DNA of 64,000 nt from Hymenobacter sublimis. GTDB taxonomy: Bacteria; Bacteroidota; Bacteroidia; Cytophagales; Hymenobacteraceae. Of the stretch, positions 17,270 through 26,566 are shown piece by piece. The stretch spans positions 2,231,501 through 2,295,500 of the forward strand of contig NZ_CP095848.1 of the NCBI RefSeq assembly GCF_023101345.1. Direction: 5' to 3'. The notes below the pieces were generated by a model. That model saw only the letters and a program-made list of their open reading frames with translations. It had not been told where the DNA came from and did no database searches. Every line of letters starts with the position of its first letter. Positions within the stretch are counted from its first letter, which is position 1. Both the position numbers and the translations under genes were made by a program.

Positions 17270-19252
17270 CTACCTCCCCGTTACCCGAAACTCCACGCGG
17301 CGGTTGAGTTGGCGGGTAGCTTCCCGCTCGTTGCTGGCCCGGGGCTCGGCCCCGCCCAGACCCTGGCCCGTAATACGGGTCGCCGCTATGCCGTGGCGCA
17401 CGAGGTAGGCTTTTACGGTAGCTACCCGCCGCTCGCTGAGCTGCACGTTTTTCTCCGCAGAGCCTACGTTGTCGGTGTGGCCGCGCAGCTCAATGGTGAG
17501 GCTGGGGGTTTCCGTGAGCAGCTGCAGCAGCTTTTTCAGGGCCGGATATGAGGACGAGAGCAGCCGGGCACTCCCCTGCTCAAAGCGGACTTTATCTAGT
17601 CCCAGGGTGGTGCCAACAGTGAGTGGTTGCAGCAGTACATCCTGCCCGTAGGGGCCGGCGTAGGTGGCATAGGTGCTGTCGAGGGGTAGGTAGCCGGGCA
17701 GGCGCACCTGGGCCGCGGCCGGGCGGCCAGGCTCCACCAGATACGAAAATGCGCCCTGGGCCGTGAGCGGCACCGTCGTTTCGGCCCCGGCCGGCCCGAG
17801 GCGCAACCGGGCCTGGGGCAAGGGCTGATACGTAGTGGCATCCAACACCCGGCCCCGCCAGACGCCGGTAGCGGGCAAGCCAGCTGATGGCGGCGCTGCT
17901 CCGACTAGCGGGGGCTCCCGGCGAAACACGTTACAGCCGGCCAGGTCCGTGTAAATGCCCCGGCGCACTAACTCCGCCTCGCCCCGACTCATATTTACCC
18001 GGTACAGGGCTTTCGGGCCGGCCATATACAGCCAGCGCCGGCCCCGTTCGTCTTTCTGGAACAGCAGGTCGCTGTAGCCGCCCCGCTCCGGTAGCCCCGT
18101 GGGAACAATCAGCTGGGGGCCGGGCTGGCGGGTGGCAAGGTCAACGCTCATCAGGGAGCCGTCGGTGCTATACACTTGGTAAAGAACTTGGGCCTCGTCG
18201 AGGCAGAAATTACCGTGAGAGCCCGCCCCGGCAAAGCCTATTTTGGGGTAAAACGGCGCCTGCCGCTGCGGGTCCGCGGTCCAGAGCACCGTTACCAGCC
18301 CATCGGTGGGGTTTACCTTCACCAGCTTGCTGGCATCCGAAGTCATAAAGTAGAGGTGTCCCTGCTCGTCGGTGGCGGCCGAAATCCAGACGTTTTCGGG
18401 GCCCTGGGCCGGTAGTTGCCAGCGGGTGTACTCGCCCTGGCCGGTAGCGGGGTTGTAGCGGTACACCCGCTCAGGCGCGTTGGTAGGCGACTTGGTGACC
18501 GAGTAGAGGCAGTTATCGAAGCCCTTGGCCAGGGCGTACGACTGGAAAGGCAATACCCGCCGGTGCACCTTAGGCCGGGCGGAAAGATCGGCGCCCGCAA
18601 ACTCGTGAATGGTCTGGCAGTCATCTTCCCAGATGTCGTTAGTATAGCGCAGGGCGGCAATACCGTACATTTTATCGTCGCAGGGCTGAGGGGTAGCGCC
18701 GGGGTGGCCGGGAGCATCGGCAGTGAAGCGAAACGACTTTAGCACCTGCTCGCCTTCCGCAAGGTGACGGGCATCCTGGGTAACTGGGGCCTGATATTCC
18801 AGCCGAAACTCAACATCGGCGCGCCTGATGCGGCGGCCCACCACGCGAATGCGCGGCGCCGGGGCCGGGGCCGCGGCGTAGGTATACTGGTACTGCACTT
18901 CCGGATACCCAGTGGCCGCGCGCCGGCGCAGCTGCTGAACGTGGCCCTGCGGCAGTTGTTGCAAGGCCTGCCACACCGAGTCTGGGGGGTTGGGGGCCGG
19001 GTGGCTACTCAGGCCGGGGTGCGCTTCAGCGGGTAGGGAATGGCGGGTAATTGTTACCCGGGCCAGCCCGGGCGCTCCGGGGGCAACGAACCGTATTTCA
19101 GCCGGGTGGCTGGCGGGTTGTAGCTGCCAGGATGCGGGGTAAGTGAGCTGGTAGCGGGCCACCGTATCAGTATAAAGCTGCCGCGCCGCCGGCTCCTGAG
19201 CGTAGAGCTGCAGCCAGCAGAGCACCAGGGCCAGCGTCAGCAAAACCTTCAT
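17270..19252 (-). CDS. OmpA family protein with N-terminal sensor-like region
   Basis: The protein has a signal peptide (MKVLLTLALVLCWLQLYAQ), a long middle part with repeated ligand/propeller-like segments (YSVTKSPTNAPERVYRYNP, GHLYFMTSDASKLVKVNPTD), a carboxypeptidase-regulatory-like stretch (GRVLDATTYQPLPQARLRL) and a C-terminal OmpA domain. The OmpA domain shows the peptidoglycan-binding motif ELRGHTDNVGSAEKN and NRRVEFRV. It therefore anchors to peptidoglycan from the outer membrane. I chose the ATG at 19252 rather than an in-frame start at 19285, because a TAccTTTG box (19283-19290 minus) lies between them and the signal peptide fits. It separates pnkp from hen1. Confidence 0.85.
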   Translation of the reverse strand: MKVLLTLALVLCWLQLYAQEPAARQLYTDTVARYQLTYPASWQLQPASHPAEIRFVAPGAPGLARVTITRHSLPAEAHPGLSSHPAPNPPDSVWQALQQLPQGHVQQLRRRAATGYPEVQYQYTYAAAPAPAPRIRVVGRRIRRADVEFRLEYQAPVTQDARHLAEGEQVLKSFRFTADAPGHPGATPQPCDDKMYGIAALRYTNDIWEDDCQTIHEFAGADLSARPKVHRRVLPFQSYALAKGFDNCLYSVTKSPTNAPERVYRYNPATGQGEYTRWQLPAQGPENVWISAATDEQGHLYFMTSDASKLVKVNPTDGLVTVLWTADPQRQAPFYPKIGFAGAGSHGNFCLDEAQVLYQVYSTDGSLMSVDLATRQPGPQLIVPTGLPERGGYSDLLFQKDERGRRWLYMAGPKALYRVNMSRGEAELVRRGIYTDLAGCNVFRREPPLVGAAPPSAGLPATGVWRGRVLDATTYQPLPQARLRLGPAGAETTVPLTAQGAFSYLVEPGRPAAAQVRLPGYLPLDSTYATYAGPYGQDVLLQPLTVGTTLGLDKVRFEQGSARLLSSSYPALKKLLQLLTETPSLTIELRGHTDNVGSAEKNVQLSERRVATVKAYLVRHGIAATRITGQGLGGAEPRASNEREATRQLNRRVEFRVTGR

Positions 19253-19282
19253 AAGCCAGTTAGTAAGCGAAGAGCACCGCCC

Positions 19283-19290
19283 CAAAGGTA
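19283..19290 (-). promoter_or_regulatory. -7 box for the OmpA-family gene
   Basis: TAccTTTG on the minus strand, about 30 nt before the ATG at 19252, indicates an own promoter rather than read-through from hen1. Confidence 0.5.
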
Positions 19291-19364
19291 AAAAAGCCGC
19301 GGCTCATGGCCCCTATCCCAGCAGCCATGGGCCGCCCACAACCAGAACGCCCGCTCCCCGGGGC

Positions 19365-20795
19365 TTACCGCTCAAACACGGCCAGCTGTGAGGGCGCGCC
19401 CACCTCGGCCACCACGGGGCCCAGCGGCTCCACGCGCACCCGGTAGCCGTGGCGTTCTGCTACGCCGGCGGCCCACCCGGCAAACTGCGCCTGGGTCCAC
19501 TCGAAGCGGTGGTCAAGGTGGCGGAATTGGCCGGCGGCCAGGGTGTCGTACTGCTGGTTGTAGTCGGCGTTGGGGGTAGTGATGAGCACGACGCCGGGCC
19601 GGGCGCGGGCAAACACAACCTGCTCAAAGGTAACCAGCCGACTTTCGTCCAGGTGTTCAATGACTTCCACCACGGCGGCCGCATCGTAGCCAGCCAGGCG
19701 GGGGTCGTGGTAGAGCACGGAACCCTGGGCCAGAGTCAGCCGCTCCCGCTGGCGCGGGGGCATTTCGGTCACGTGCAGGCGCTGCTGGGCCCGCTCCAAC
19801 TCCCGCCACGATACATCCAGGGCCAGAATGTGCTCTACGTGCGGAATCTGCAGCAGCCGGCGTACTAGCTTGCCTTCCCCGCACCCCAGGTCGAGGACGC
19901 GCTTGGCCCCGAGGCGCCGGATTTCCTCAGCTACGCGGTCCAGGCGCAGATCGTGCAGGCTGTGCTTGTCGGCGGCTACCTTTTCCTCAAATTCAGTAGT
20001 CTGGGTGGCATTTTCTGCCAGTGGCATAGGCAGCTCGGCCGTATCGTCGGCCACATCTTCCTCACTCCGTAGTAAGCGCTCCAGCGTCGGGTTTACGTAG
20101 GCGCTAAACCGCAGGTAGCGCCGCGTAATAAACTCCCGCTCGGGGTGGCGGGGTAGCCACTCGCCGCCGCGGTGCAGGAGCTTCTCCGCTTCGGCCCTGC
20201 CAATCCAGTAGTGCTTGTTATTATCCAGCACCGGAATCAGCACGTAGAGGTGAGACAGCAGATCTTGTAGGCGCACGCCGGCGTGGCGCAAATGCAGCGT
20301 AAAGTAGCGGCTATTGCCCCATTCTGGCACTGTAGGGTCCAGGAGGTGGGCTTCCGTTTCTACCTCATAGCCTAGGGGAGCGAACAGGCGCTGCAACTGC
20401 TCGGCGCTAGCGGCGGGCATTACGGCAATGGTAGCAGCCAGGGGCAATAAGGCGTCGGGTAGCTCGGGGCGGTCCTTGCAAGTCCCGTTCATGGCCGTGT
20501 TGAAGGCCTTGGCCAGCGCCGCACTCAGGAAGGACGAGGCCACGTAGGGACGGTCGTTTACGTACTGCTCTAGGGCAAAGCCTTCCCCGGCCGGACCGCG
20601 GTGGTTGCGCACCAGGGCTACGGGGTCAATGCTAAGCAGCAGGGCCGCGGTGCAGCGTTCAGCGGTGGCTTCGGGATAGAAAACGTGGGCCTGACCAGCT
20701 GCTACATCCAGGGTTTGGAGGCGGGCCGGGTTCTTGTGCAGCAGGTAGCCTAGGTCAGTGGCGGGCTGATGAGTAGTCGTAATGGTTAGCAGCAT
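19365..20795 (-). CDS. hen1: 3'-terminal RNA ribose 2'-O-methyltransferase Hen1
   Basis: The N-terminal half (residues 1-250) is the Hen1 ligase-activating domain that binds Pnkp. The C-terminal half is an SAM methyltransferase with LDLGCGEG (residues 301-308). The Hen1-type metal site is VEVIEHLD (Glu377, Glu380, His381) plus His426 or His429 in RHLDHR. Hen1 methylates the 2'-OH at the new 3' end of cleaved RNA before ligation by Pnkp, so that the repaired junction resists the same ribotoxin. Its 476 residues are standard. An AT-rich 670-bp region without genes lies upstream and must hold its promoter, though no perfect -7 box is visible. Confidence 0.95.
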   Translation of the reverse strand: MLLTITTTHQPATDLGYLLHKNPARLQTLDVAAGQAHVFYPEATAERCTAALLLSIDPVALVRNHRGPAGEGFALEQYVNDRPYVASSFLSAALAKAFNTAMNGTCKDRPELPDALLPLAATIAVMPAASAEQLQRLFAPLGYEVETEAHLLDPTVPEWGNSRYFTLHLRHAGVRLQDLLSHLYVLIPVLDNNKHYWIGRAEAEKLLHRGGEWLPRHPEREFITRRYLRFSAYVNPTLERLLRSEEDVADDTAELPMPLAENATQTTEFEEKVAADKHSLHDLRLDRVAEEIRRLGAKRVLDLGCGEGKLVRRLLQIPHVEHILALDVSWRELERAQQRLHVTEMPPRQRERLTLAQGSVLYHDPRLAGYDAAAVVEVIEHLDESRLVTFEQVVFARARPGVVLITTPNADYNQQYDTLAAGQFRHLDHRFEWTQAQFAGWAAGVAERHGYRVRVEPLGPVVAEVGAPSQLAVFER

Positions 20796-21464
20796 GGGCG
20801 TATCGACTTAGGTAGTATGTATAGTACACTACACCTTTACAGGCGGCCAGCAAGATAAAGAGTCACAAAGAATCAGGGACAACACCACGAAGGGCAGTAA
20901 GAAGGGCGCGTTTGCTCAGGTTATAGATTCTGCTTCAGCGGGAGGTTGCAAAGCCATTCTGACCGCCCGCTTTGTGACCTTCTGATACTAGCATTACGCT
21001 GTTGTTTAACATTTGAGGAAATTAGGAGACTGGTTATTAAAACAATATGCATTATATACAAATGGTTAAAATTGTTTTAACACATCAAACGAGGCGCATT
21101 TATTCTTAACGAACCCGCTACCAACTATGTATAGCTGACATTTTTTAACATATGATAAATGAATAGAATAAAACAGTAATATTCATTTGTTAATACAATA
21201 TTCAAGAGAATAAGTTCTTGCAACACCCATTTTTAAAGTGCTTCGAGTACCTAATATTCTGACTAGAAACGTTTCAACTGGCCTAGCTTTTCACCTTGGC
21301 GTGAGCGGGAGTTACTGGGAGAACTAGCGTTAGCCTGTTCGCGTGCGGGGTTTGCCGGGCCCTAGCCTCGGCTGGCCGAAATCATGTCCAAACGGGCCGG
21401 GCTATTCTCTATCTTTGTCTTGCCGAACTCCGGCCCCTCTTCTCACCCGCTTGCTACTCCTTCT
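20796..21464. other. AT-rich non-coding interval upstream of hen1
   Basis: About 670 bp separate the divergent hen1 and the secreted-protein gene at 21465. The central 250 bp are much richer in A+T than the flanks and carry no ORF with coding character. The likely -7 box for the plus-strand gene is TATCTTTG at 21410-21417. No comparable box for hen1 was found. Confidence 0.5.
21410..21417 (+). promoter_or_regulatory. -7 box for secreted protein gene
   Basis: TATCTTTG lies 47 nt before the ATG at 21465 and argues against the longer in-frame ORF starting at 21384. Confidence 0.5.
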
Positions 21465-22025
21465 ATGAAGAAATTTTTCCTCCTCTCGGCTCTTCTACTT
21501 GGTACGCTGGCCGCCTCGGCGCAGTACATGCCCGGCAAGCCCCGCAAAAAATACGCCTTCCCCAAGAAAGACGAGGAAAGCCCTTACGTGCTCAACGTCA
21601 CCAAGAACACCGACGAGGACGCCGAAGTAGATGCCTGCGTAACCCGCGTAGCCTACCGCCCCTACGCCGAAATGCTCACCGAAATCAATGAGCTTAAGCG
21701 CATGAACAACTGGGCCGACACCACGTATCAGCGTCGGTTTCAGCAGCTACCGGCTGGGGGCTTGCTTACCATCACCATGTACCGCCGGGGAGCCCAGAAC
21801 GCTGATCCGGCTTACCTGAGCCTGGTAGCCAAAACCAAGGACGGCAAGGAAGTACTGAATCTGGCGGAGCTACCCGCCGGTCAGGGCCGATTCTGGAACC
21901 GCGACCTATATATGAGCAAGCGCGCCGTGCCTTTTACCAAAGCCGAGGCTCCGCAGGATGTTTTCCTCACGATTAACGATGCGAAAACCAAGCAGAACTT
22001 CGAGTACATCATCAAAGCCCAGTAA
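21465..22025 (+). CDS. Secreted protein of unknown function
   Basis: The 186-residue product has a clear signal peptide (MKKFFLLSALLLGTLAASAQ). The mature part is soluble, with mixed charge and a Bacteroidota-like beta-rich pattern (GGLLTITMYRRGAQNADPAY, RDLYMSKRAVPFTKAEAPQD). I do not recognise a domain. The start at 21465 is chosen because of the signal peptide and the promoter box just upstream. It ends at a strong terminator and is monocistronic. Confidence 0.75.
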   Translation: MKKFFLLSALLLGTLAASAQYMPGKPRKKYAFPKKDEESPYVLNVTKNTDEDAEVDACVTRVAYRPYAEMLTEINELKRMNNWADTTYQRRFQQLPAGGLLTITMYRRGAQNADPAYLSLVAKTKDGKEVLNLAELPAGQGRFWNRDLYMSKRAVPFTKAEAPQDVFLTINDAKTKQNFEYIIKAQ

Positions 22026-22048
22026 CTGCGCCGGTTGCTGCCATTCTT

Positions 22049-22083
22049 AAAAAGCCTGCTCCGGGTGCCGGAGCAGGCTTTTT
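22049..22083. terminator. Bidirectional terminator
   Basis: AAAAGCCTGCTCCGG pairs with CCGGAGCAGGCTTTTT, between two convergent genes, with A and T runs on both sides. Confidence 0.9.
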
Positions 22084-22101
22084 AATACGTTATACACGTT
22101 A

Positions 22102-22617
22102 CTACTTTTTTCGTAGCTGGGCCCACTGCACGGCCACTAGCGTTTTGGCGTCCTCAAATGAGGTTTGCCACAGCTCCTCGGGCCGGAAGAACACAGGCTC
22201 AATCTGCTCGTTTTCTGCTGCCAGTCCGCCCCCCTGCCCGGTTTGCTGGCTTACCTCCGCGTAAAAGACGGTGATAACCTCGGCGCTGGTTCCGGGCGAG
22301 GGCAGCAGGCGGGCAATCTGCTCCAGATAGTCTACTTCGTAGCCCAGTTCCTCGTGAATTTCCCGGCGAATAGCGGCCGCAGGTTCTTCCTGCCCGTCTA
22401 CCATGCCGGCGGCCACTTCTACTATGTCTTTTTCGGGGCCGATGCGGTACTGGCGGGTAAGGATGTACTGGTGGGTTTGGGTGTTGTACACCAGCGCGGC
22501 CACGGCGGTGCCGGGTTCGAACCGCTCCCGCCGTAACGTGTTGTCGCCATCCTGCACCTGCAGCAAGCTAAGCTTGTAGTGGCCGTCGTAAGCAATTTTG
22601 CGGTCGGTAATGTGCAT
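22102..22617 (-). CDS. NUDIX hydrolase (ADP-ribose pyrophosphatase type)
   Basis: The Nudix box G-x5-E-x7-REUxEExGU is seen as GMVDGQEEPAAAIRREIHEELGYE (positions about 71-94 of the protein, with the REIHEELG core). The N-terminal KLSLLQVQDGD and the LPSPGTSAEVITVFYAEV after the box match the ADP-ribose/GDP-mannose pyrophosphatase (NudF/NudK) branch. It would hydrolyse a nucleoside diphosphate sugar. I use the ATG at 22617; a TTG three codons upstream would also be in frame. Single gene, converging on the secreted-protein gene. Confidence 0.88.
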   Translation of the reverse strand: MHITDRKIAYDGHYKLSLLQVQDGDNTLRRERFEPGTAVAALVYNTQTHQYILTRQYRIGPEKDIVEVAAGMVDGQEEPAAAIRREIHEELGYEVDYLEQIARLLPSPGTSAEVITVFYAEVSQQTGQGGGLAAENEQIEPVFFRPEELWQTSFEDAKTLVAVQWAQLRKK

Positions 22618-22847
22618 GGGGCGCAAGGAAGTTTTTGAATGGATACGTGAAAAGTAAACGGTTTTACCCAGGCTCTGTGTTACTAGGCTAGTAAAGCGCC
22701 TCGCTGAGCCCTGGCAGCTACTTCCAGGCCCTCTGAGCCGCTCCTTTTACGCGCTGCACGCGCATCCGTATAAAAACCCGACCTTTACGGGCTCATTATC
22801 TCCCGTGCCATTTCCGCTGCCCGTTGGCAGCTGCTTTTTTTTCTTTG

Positions 22848-24260
22848 ATGTCGTTCGACGAACTAAACCTGATTGACCCCATCCTGGGCGCTTTGCGCGA
22901 GGAAGGGTACACTACCCCTACCCCTATTCAGCAGCAGGCTATTCCGCAGGTGCTGGAAGGTCACGATCTGCTGGGCATTGCCCAAACCGGTACCGGCAAA
23001 ACGGCCGCCTTCACCGTTCCCATTCTCCAGATTCTGCACCAAACGGCCCAGGTGGAGCGCCACGCGCCCGGCCGGATTCGTTGCTTGGTGCTGACCCCTA
23101 CCCGGGAGCTGGCTATTCAGATTGGGGAAAGCTTTGCCGCGTATGGCCGCCACCTGCCTAAATTACGCTCTACGGTTATTTTTGGGGGCGTAGGCCAGCA
23201 CCCGCAGGTTCAGGCCCTGAAGCGGGGCGTGGAGGTACTCATTGCTACCCCCGGTCGCCTGCTCGACCTGATGAACCAGGGCTTCATCGACCTGCGCAAC
23301 ATTGAAATATTCGTGCTTGATGAGGCGGACCGCATGCTCGACATGGGCTTCATCCATGACATCAAGCGCATCCTGCCCAAGCTGCCGGCCCGCCGCCAAA
23401 CCCTGTTTTTCTCGGCAACCATGCCTGGCCAAATTCAGGAGCTGGCCAACAGCATCCTGCGGCCTAACCCAGTGAAAGTGACCGTAACGCCCGTTTCCAG
23501 CACGGCCGATACAGTAACTCAGGCTGTGTACATGGTCGAGAAGAACGACAAGCCCGCCCTGCTCGAGCATGTGCTATCCGACAAGAACATTCGGCGCGTG
23601 CTGGTGTTTACCCGCACCAAGCATGGGGCCGACAAGGTAGTGCGCACGCTAGCCAAAGCCGAAATTCCGGCCGAAGCCATTCACGGTAACAAGTCGCAGA
23701 ACCACCGCCAGCGGGCCTTGAGCAACTTTAAGGCCGGTACTACCCGCGTGCTGGTTGCCACCGACATTGCGGCCCGGGGCATTGATGTGGACGAGCTGAC
23801 CCACGTTATCAACTACGAAATTCCGAACGAGCCCGAAACCTACGTGCACCGCATTGGCCGCACCGGCCGCGCCGGCGCCGACGGCACCGCCCTGTCGTTC
23901 TGCGACGATGAGGAGCGCGCGTACCTGCAGGATATTCAGAAGCTGATTCGTCGGCAGGTGCCCGTAGTTCAGTCGCACCCTTATACTTCCAGCCAAGTGG
24001 CACCGGTTCCGCTTTCCGGCGGTCCGGCCATCAAGCGGCCTAAAGGCCCGGCCGGGCGCCCCCCCCGCGCCCCCCAGGCGGGCGGCCAGAACCGCTCCGA
24101 AGGAGGTGGCCGGCAGCAGAACCGCGGCGGCGAGCAGCGCCCACGTGGTGGGAACCACGCAACGGGCCCGCGCCCTGAGGGCACCGCCAATGCTGGCGGT
24201 GCCGGCCGGAGCGGTAGCGGTCAGCGCCGCTTCCGGGGCAATGGCGGCGGTAGCCGCTAA
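22848..24260 (+). CDS. DEAD-box RNA helicase (RhlE-like)
   Basis: The helicase core is complete: Q-motif region ([12 protein letters not shown]), motif I AQTGTGKT, Ia [50 protein letters not shown] and [12 protein letters not shown]. The tail from about residue 375 is a disordered Arg/Gly/Gln-rich extension ([14 protein letters not shown]), typical of RNA-binding tails. The protein unwinds short RNA duplexes in ribosome assembly or RNA decay. I chose the ATG at 22848; the in-frame start at 22824 is a TTG without support. A second, CsdA-like DEAD-box gene is at 49993-51951. Confidence 0.93.
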   Translation: MSFDELNLIDPILGALREEGYTTPTPIQQQAIPQVLEGHDLLGIAQTGTGKTAAFTVPILQILHQTAQVERHAPGRIRCLVLTPTRELAIQIGESFAAYGRHLPKLRSTVIFGGVGQHPQVQALKRGVEVLIATPGRLLDLMNQGFIDLRNIEIFVLDEADRMLDMGFIHDIKRILPKLPARRQTLFFSATMPGQIQELANSILRPNPVKVTVTPVSSTADTVTQAVYMVEKNDKPALLEHVLSDKNIRRVLVFTRTKHGADKVVRTLAKAEIPAEAIHGNKSQNHRQRALSNFKAGTTRVLVATDIAARGIDVDELTHVINYEIPNEPETYVHRIGRTGRAGADGTALSFCDDEERAYLQDIQKLIRRQVPVVQSHPYTSSQVAPVPLSGGPAIKRPKGPAGRPPRAPQAGGQNRSEGGGRQQNRGGEQRPRGGNHATGPRPEGTANAGGAGRSGSGQRRFRGNGGGSR

Positions 24261-24303
24261 GCTGGACACTGGCACCACCATAGGGCCCATTGATATTAAA
24301 CGG

Positions 24304-24360
24304 GTTGTTTCCCCTCTGTTAAGCCGAGCCTACCCGCTTGGTTTAGCGGAGGGGTTTATC
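24304..24360 (+). terminator. Imperfect hairpin after the helicase gene
   Basis: CCCCTCTGTTAAGCC pairs with GGTTTAGCGGAGGGG with a few mismatches and is followed by TTTATC. Confidence 0.5.
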
Positions 24361-24459
24361 GTTACGGCTGAAGTAGGGCATGAGGCAAAACAAAATGACG
24401 TGGCGGCAACTTATCTGACAGCTAACGCCTTCTTGTAAAAACACCCTTTTTGTTTTGTT

Positions 24460-24936
24460 ATGGCTCATCGCACCCTTCCCGTCATTCAGGCTTTGCGTGA
24501 TACGGCGCAGCGCCTGGCCGCCCAAGCTCCGTACCAATGGGGCCACATGGGTAGCTGCAACTGCGGCCATCTGGCCCAAACCATCACTAAGCTTACCAAA
24601 GGCGAAATCCACGCCCGCGCTATGCAACGCTACGGCGACTGGGAGCGGCAGCTCATTGAGTACTGCCCAACCAGTGGCCTCCCCATTGACACCACGATTG
24701 ATGAGATGCTAGCCCTCGGGTTCAGCCGCCAGGATTTAACCCACCTGGAACGGCTCTCCGATTCGGCTATTCTGGCGGCCATTCCGTTCGAGCGGCGCAA
24801 TGCCATGCGTCATAATCAGCGCGATGATGTGGTACTTTACCTACGCACCTGGGCTGACCTATTGGAAAATGAGTTGCTGGCCGATATCCAGCTGCCGGAA
24901 CTGGCACCTAGTCGTTCCGTAGTAGCCCTAAACTAA
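24460..24936 (+). CDS. Conserved hypothetical protein
   Basis: The 158-residue soluble protein has a conserved core (WGHMGSCNCGHLAQTITKLT, residues about 27-46) with Cys-Asn-Cys and His residues that could bind a metal. A helical C-terminus follows (DDVVLYLRTWADLLENEL). Similar proteins occur widely in Bacteroidota, but I know no function. It is a single gene with its own terminator. Confidence 0.75.
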   Translation: MAHRTLPVIQALRDTAQRLAAQAPYQWGHMGSCNCGHLAQTITKLTKGEIHARAMQRYGDWERQLIEYCPTSGLPIDTTIDEMLALGFSRQDLTHLERLSDSAILAAIPFERRNAMRHNQRDDVVLYLRTWADLLENELLADIQLPELAPSRSVVALN

Positions 24937-24967
24937 CAACGCCCGCAAACCATATTGTCATCACACG

Positions 24968-25003
24968 CAGAAAGCCCCGCTGACGTATCAGCGGGGCTTT
25001 CTG
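24968..25003. terminator. Terminator with perfect 16-bp stem
   Basis: CAGAAAGCCCCGCTGA and its inverse flank a 4-nt loop; the T-run is inside the right arm. Confidence 0.85.
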
Positions 25004-25081
25004 TATAAGGGCTACCCAATAGGAAGAAGGCGCTATTCAAACGCCGAAATATATTCTCGGGTGCTCAGCTAACAAGTTGCG

Positions 25082-25252
25082 TTAGTAGTTAACGTCGCTG
25101 CGCTGGGCCTCGCGGTATTGTTCAGTCCGGTGGCTGCGCTTGTAGGCAGCATCCGCGTTCGGATCTTTCTCCGCATCGGGAGCTTGCGAGCAGGACGACA
25201 GGAATAGCGAAGCGCAGGCGGCGAACAAGAAGGGCAGACGGAAATTTTTCAT
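25082..25252 (-). CDS. Small lipoprotein of unknown function
   Basis: The 56-residue product starts MKNFRLPFLFAACASLF and has a lipobox LSSC, followed by a short charged tail (AYKRSHRTEQYREAQRSD). I chose the ATG at 25252 over the longer frame from 25303 because of the lipoprotein signal. In addition, a perfect TACCTTTG box (25257-25264 minus) ends 4 nt before the ATG. This again implies a leaderless or nearly leaderless transcript. Such tiny lipoproteins are common in Bacteroidota and have no known role. Confidence 0.7.
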   Translation of the reverse strand: MKNFRLPFLFAACASLFLSSCSQAPDAEKDPNADAAYKRSHRTEQYREAQRSDVNY

Positions 25253-25990
25253 ACCCCAAAGGTAAGCACCACCCCGAAAACGGGCAAGTAACTTTCGGGC
25301 CACTTATTTCTGTAGCAGCTACACGGCTAACCACTTACTAGGCAACATATGTAACCGCCGCAAGGCTGCACTCAGCACAGTTAATGCGCTTAGTCTATAC
25401 GTTACAATTGTACTTATCACAACGATAGTCTATCGATAAAAACCTATCAGTTATTACCCGCAAAAAAATGTAAACCACTCTTTATAGCCCTTTGCCCAAG
25501 CGTTCAGCAGGCTTACTCGGGCCATAAGCTGGACGACGTACAGTGCTACCTTAGAGCTAATCAGATTAGTGCGCTACACAAAATCTTGATTTTAACTTTA
25601 TGGAGTTAGGTACGATGTAATCTATTTAGCATTCGCAGGAAGGAACCGCGCTTGTTTTCTAAGCAAGAATATATTAATCCATATTATAACGATACCGTTA
25701 ATATTAATAGGCGCAGACTAAAAGTTATTACTTTATCACATAGTTCACTTTGCTATATTTATTCCTTTGAAAAACAGTCGTTTATAAAATCAACAATGGT
25801 GTAATTCACAATGTGTTTAGCAGCGTATAGCTTATAATAAATAAAAGCCATATGGCTGTATTTTTTGTCCATATAGGCCATGACTAGCTAATGGCTAGTG
25901 TTTGTTGGTTTACACACCTCAAACCGACCTGACAAATTGCATCTGTCCTATTTTGCTTCTCACAGTTTTATACTACCTGGCCCTTATGAC
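25253..25990. other. AT-rich non-coding interval of about 740 bp
   Basis: No ORF with coding character was found. The stretch 25560-25870 is much more A+T-rich than the genome average seen here, with short palindromes (AGCCATATGGCT near 25846). It may hold the 3' region of the XRE gene and remnants of foreign DNA. Confidence 0.5.
25257..25264 (-). promoter_or_regulatory. -7 box TAccTTTG 4 nt before a start codon
   Basis: A perfect consensus on the minus strand whose predicted transcription start coincides with the ATG at 25252. Confidence 0.55.
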
Positions 25991-26566
25991 TCATCGGGCT
26001 GGAGATTCGGGCTGAAAATCAGCGAAGGTGCCATCTTGATAAAAGATGACGATACGTCGAATGCTCTTCTCGTTCCCAACATTGCCGAACAGCATTTCAC
26101 TGGCGTTACTGCTAGACGGTAAAGCAGATGGATTTTGCTCTCGTAAGCCAGGAGTCGTAACGGGCTGGGCCGACACTACGGGCGGTGACGGTGGCGTCTC
26201 CTCAGGGGCAGCGGGAACAGGCACGCTAACTACAGGTGCCGCATCAACTGGCTTTGTTGCTTTTACAGCATCTTCTGGCCGCGAAGCAGGTACTCGCTCC
26301 ACTTGACCCTTAGCAGGCCTTACAAGGGGCGCTTCTGGAGCCGGGCTAGGTGCACTTGCAGTCATCGGTCCCGTACCACTCAGTAGCCAGGGCAAAGACA
26401 ACTCGGGAAAGGCAGCAATAATCTTCTGTACTACCTCCAAGCTGGGTTTATTACGCCCACTTAAGATGTGGCTTACAATTGGGCGCGAAATTCCAATGGT
26501 ATCCGCAAGTTGGGTAGGAGTTAGCTGCCGTGTCGCCAGTAATTCCCTAATTCGTTGTTCAATCAT
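25991..26566 (-). CDS. XRE-type helix-turn-helix regulator with long linker
   Basis: The N-terminal 70 residues are a Cro/C1-type helix-turn-helix: RIRELLATRQLTPTQLADTI, then GISRPIVSHILSGRNKPSLE. A Pro/Ala-rich disordered linker follows (about residues 75-150), and the C-terminus ends with SIRRIVIFYQDGTFADFQP, a short motif that recurs at the C-terminus of Bacteroidota XRE regulators. The ATG at 26566 is preferred because it starts the family-typical MIEQRIRELL. It lies alone in an AT-rich region without visible target genes next to it. Confidence 0.85.
   Translation of the reverse strand: MIEQRIRELLATRQLTPTQLADTIGISRPIVSHILSGRNKPSLEVVQKIIAAFPELSLPWLLSGTGPMTASAPSPAPEAPLVRPAKGQVERVPASRPEDAVKATKPVDAAPVVSVPVPAAPEETPPSPPVVSAQPVTTPGLREQNPSALPSSSNASEMLFGNVGNEKSIRRIVIFYQDGTFADFQPESPAR

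Noticed and set aside
23649..24290. 213-codon minus-strand ORF opposite the RhlE-like gene tail
   Set aside because: Mirror frame of the repetitive Gly/Arg tail; no domain or signal.
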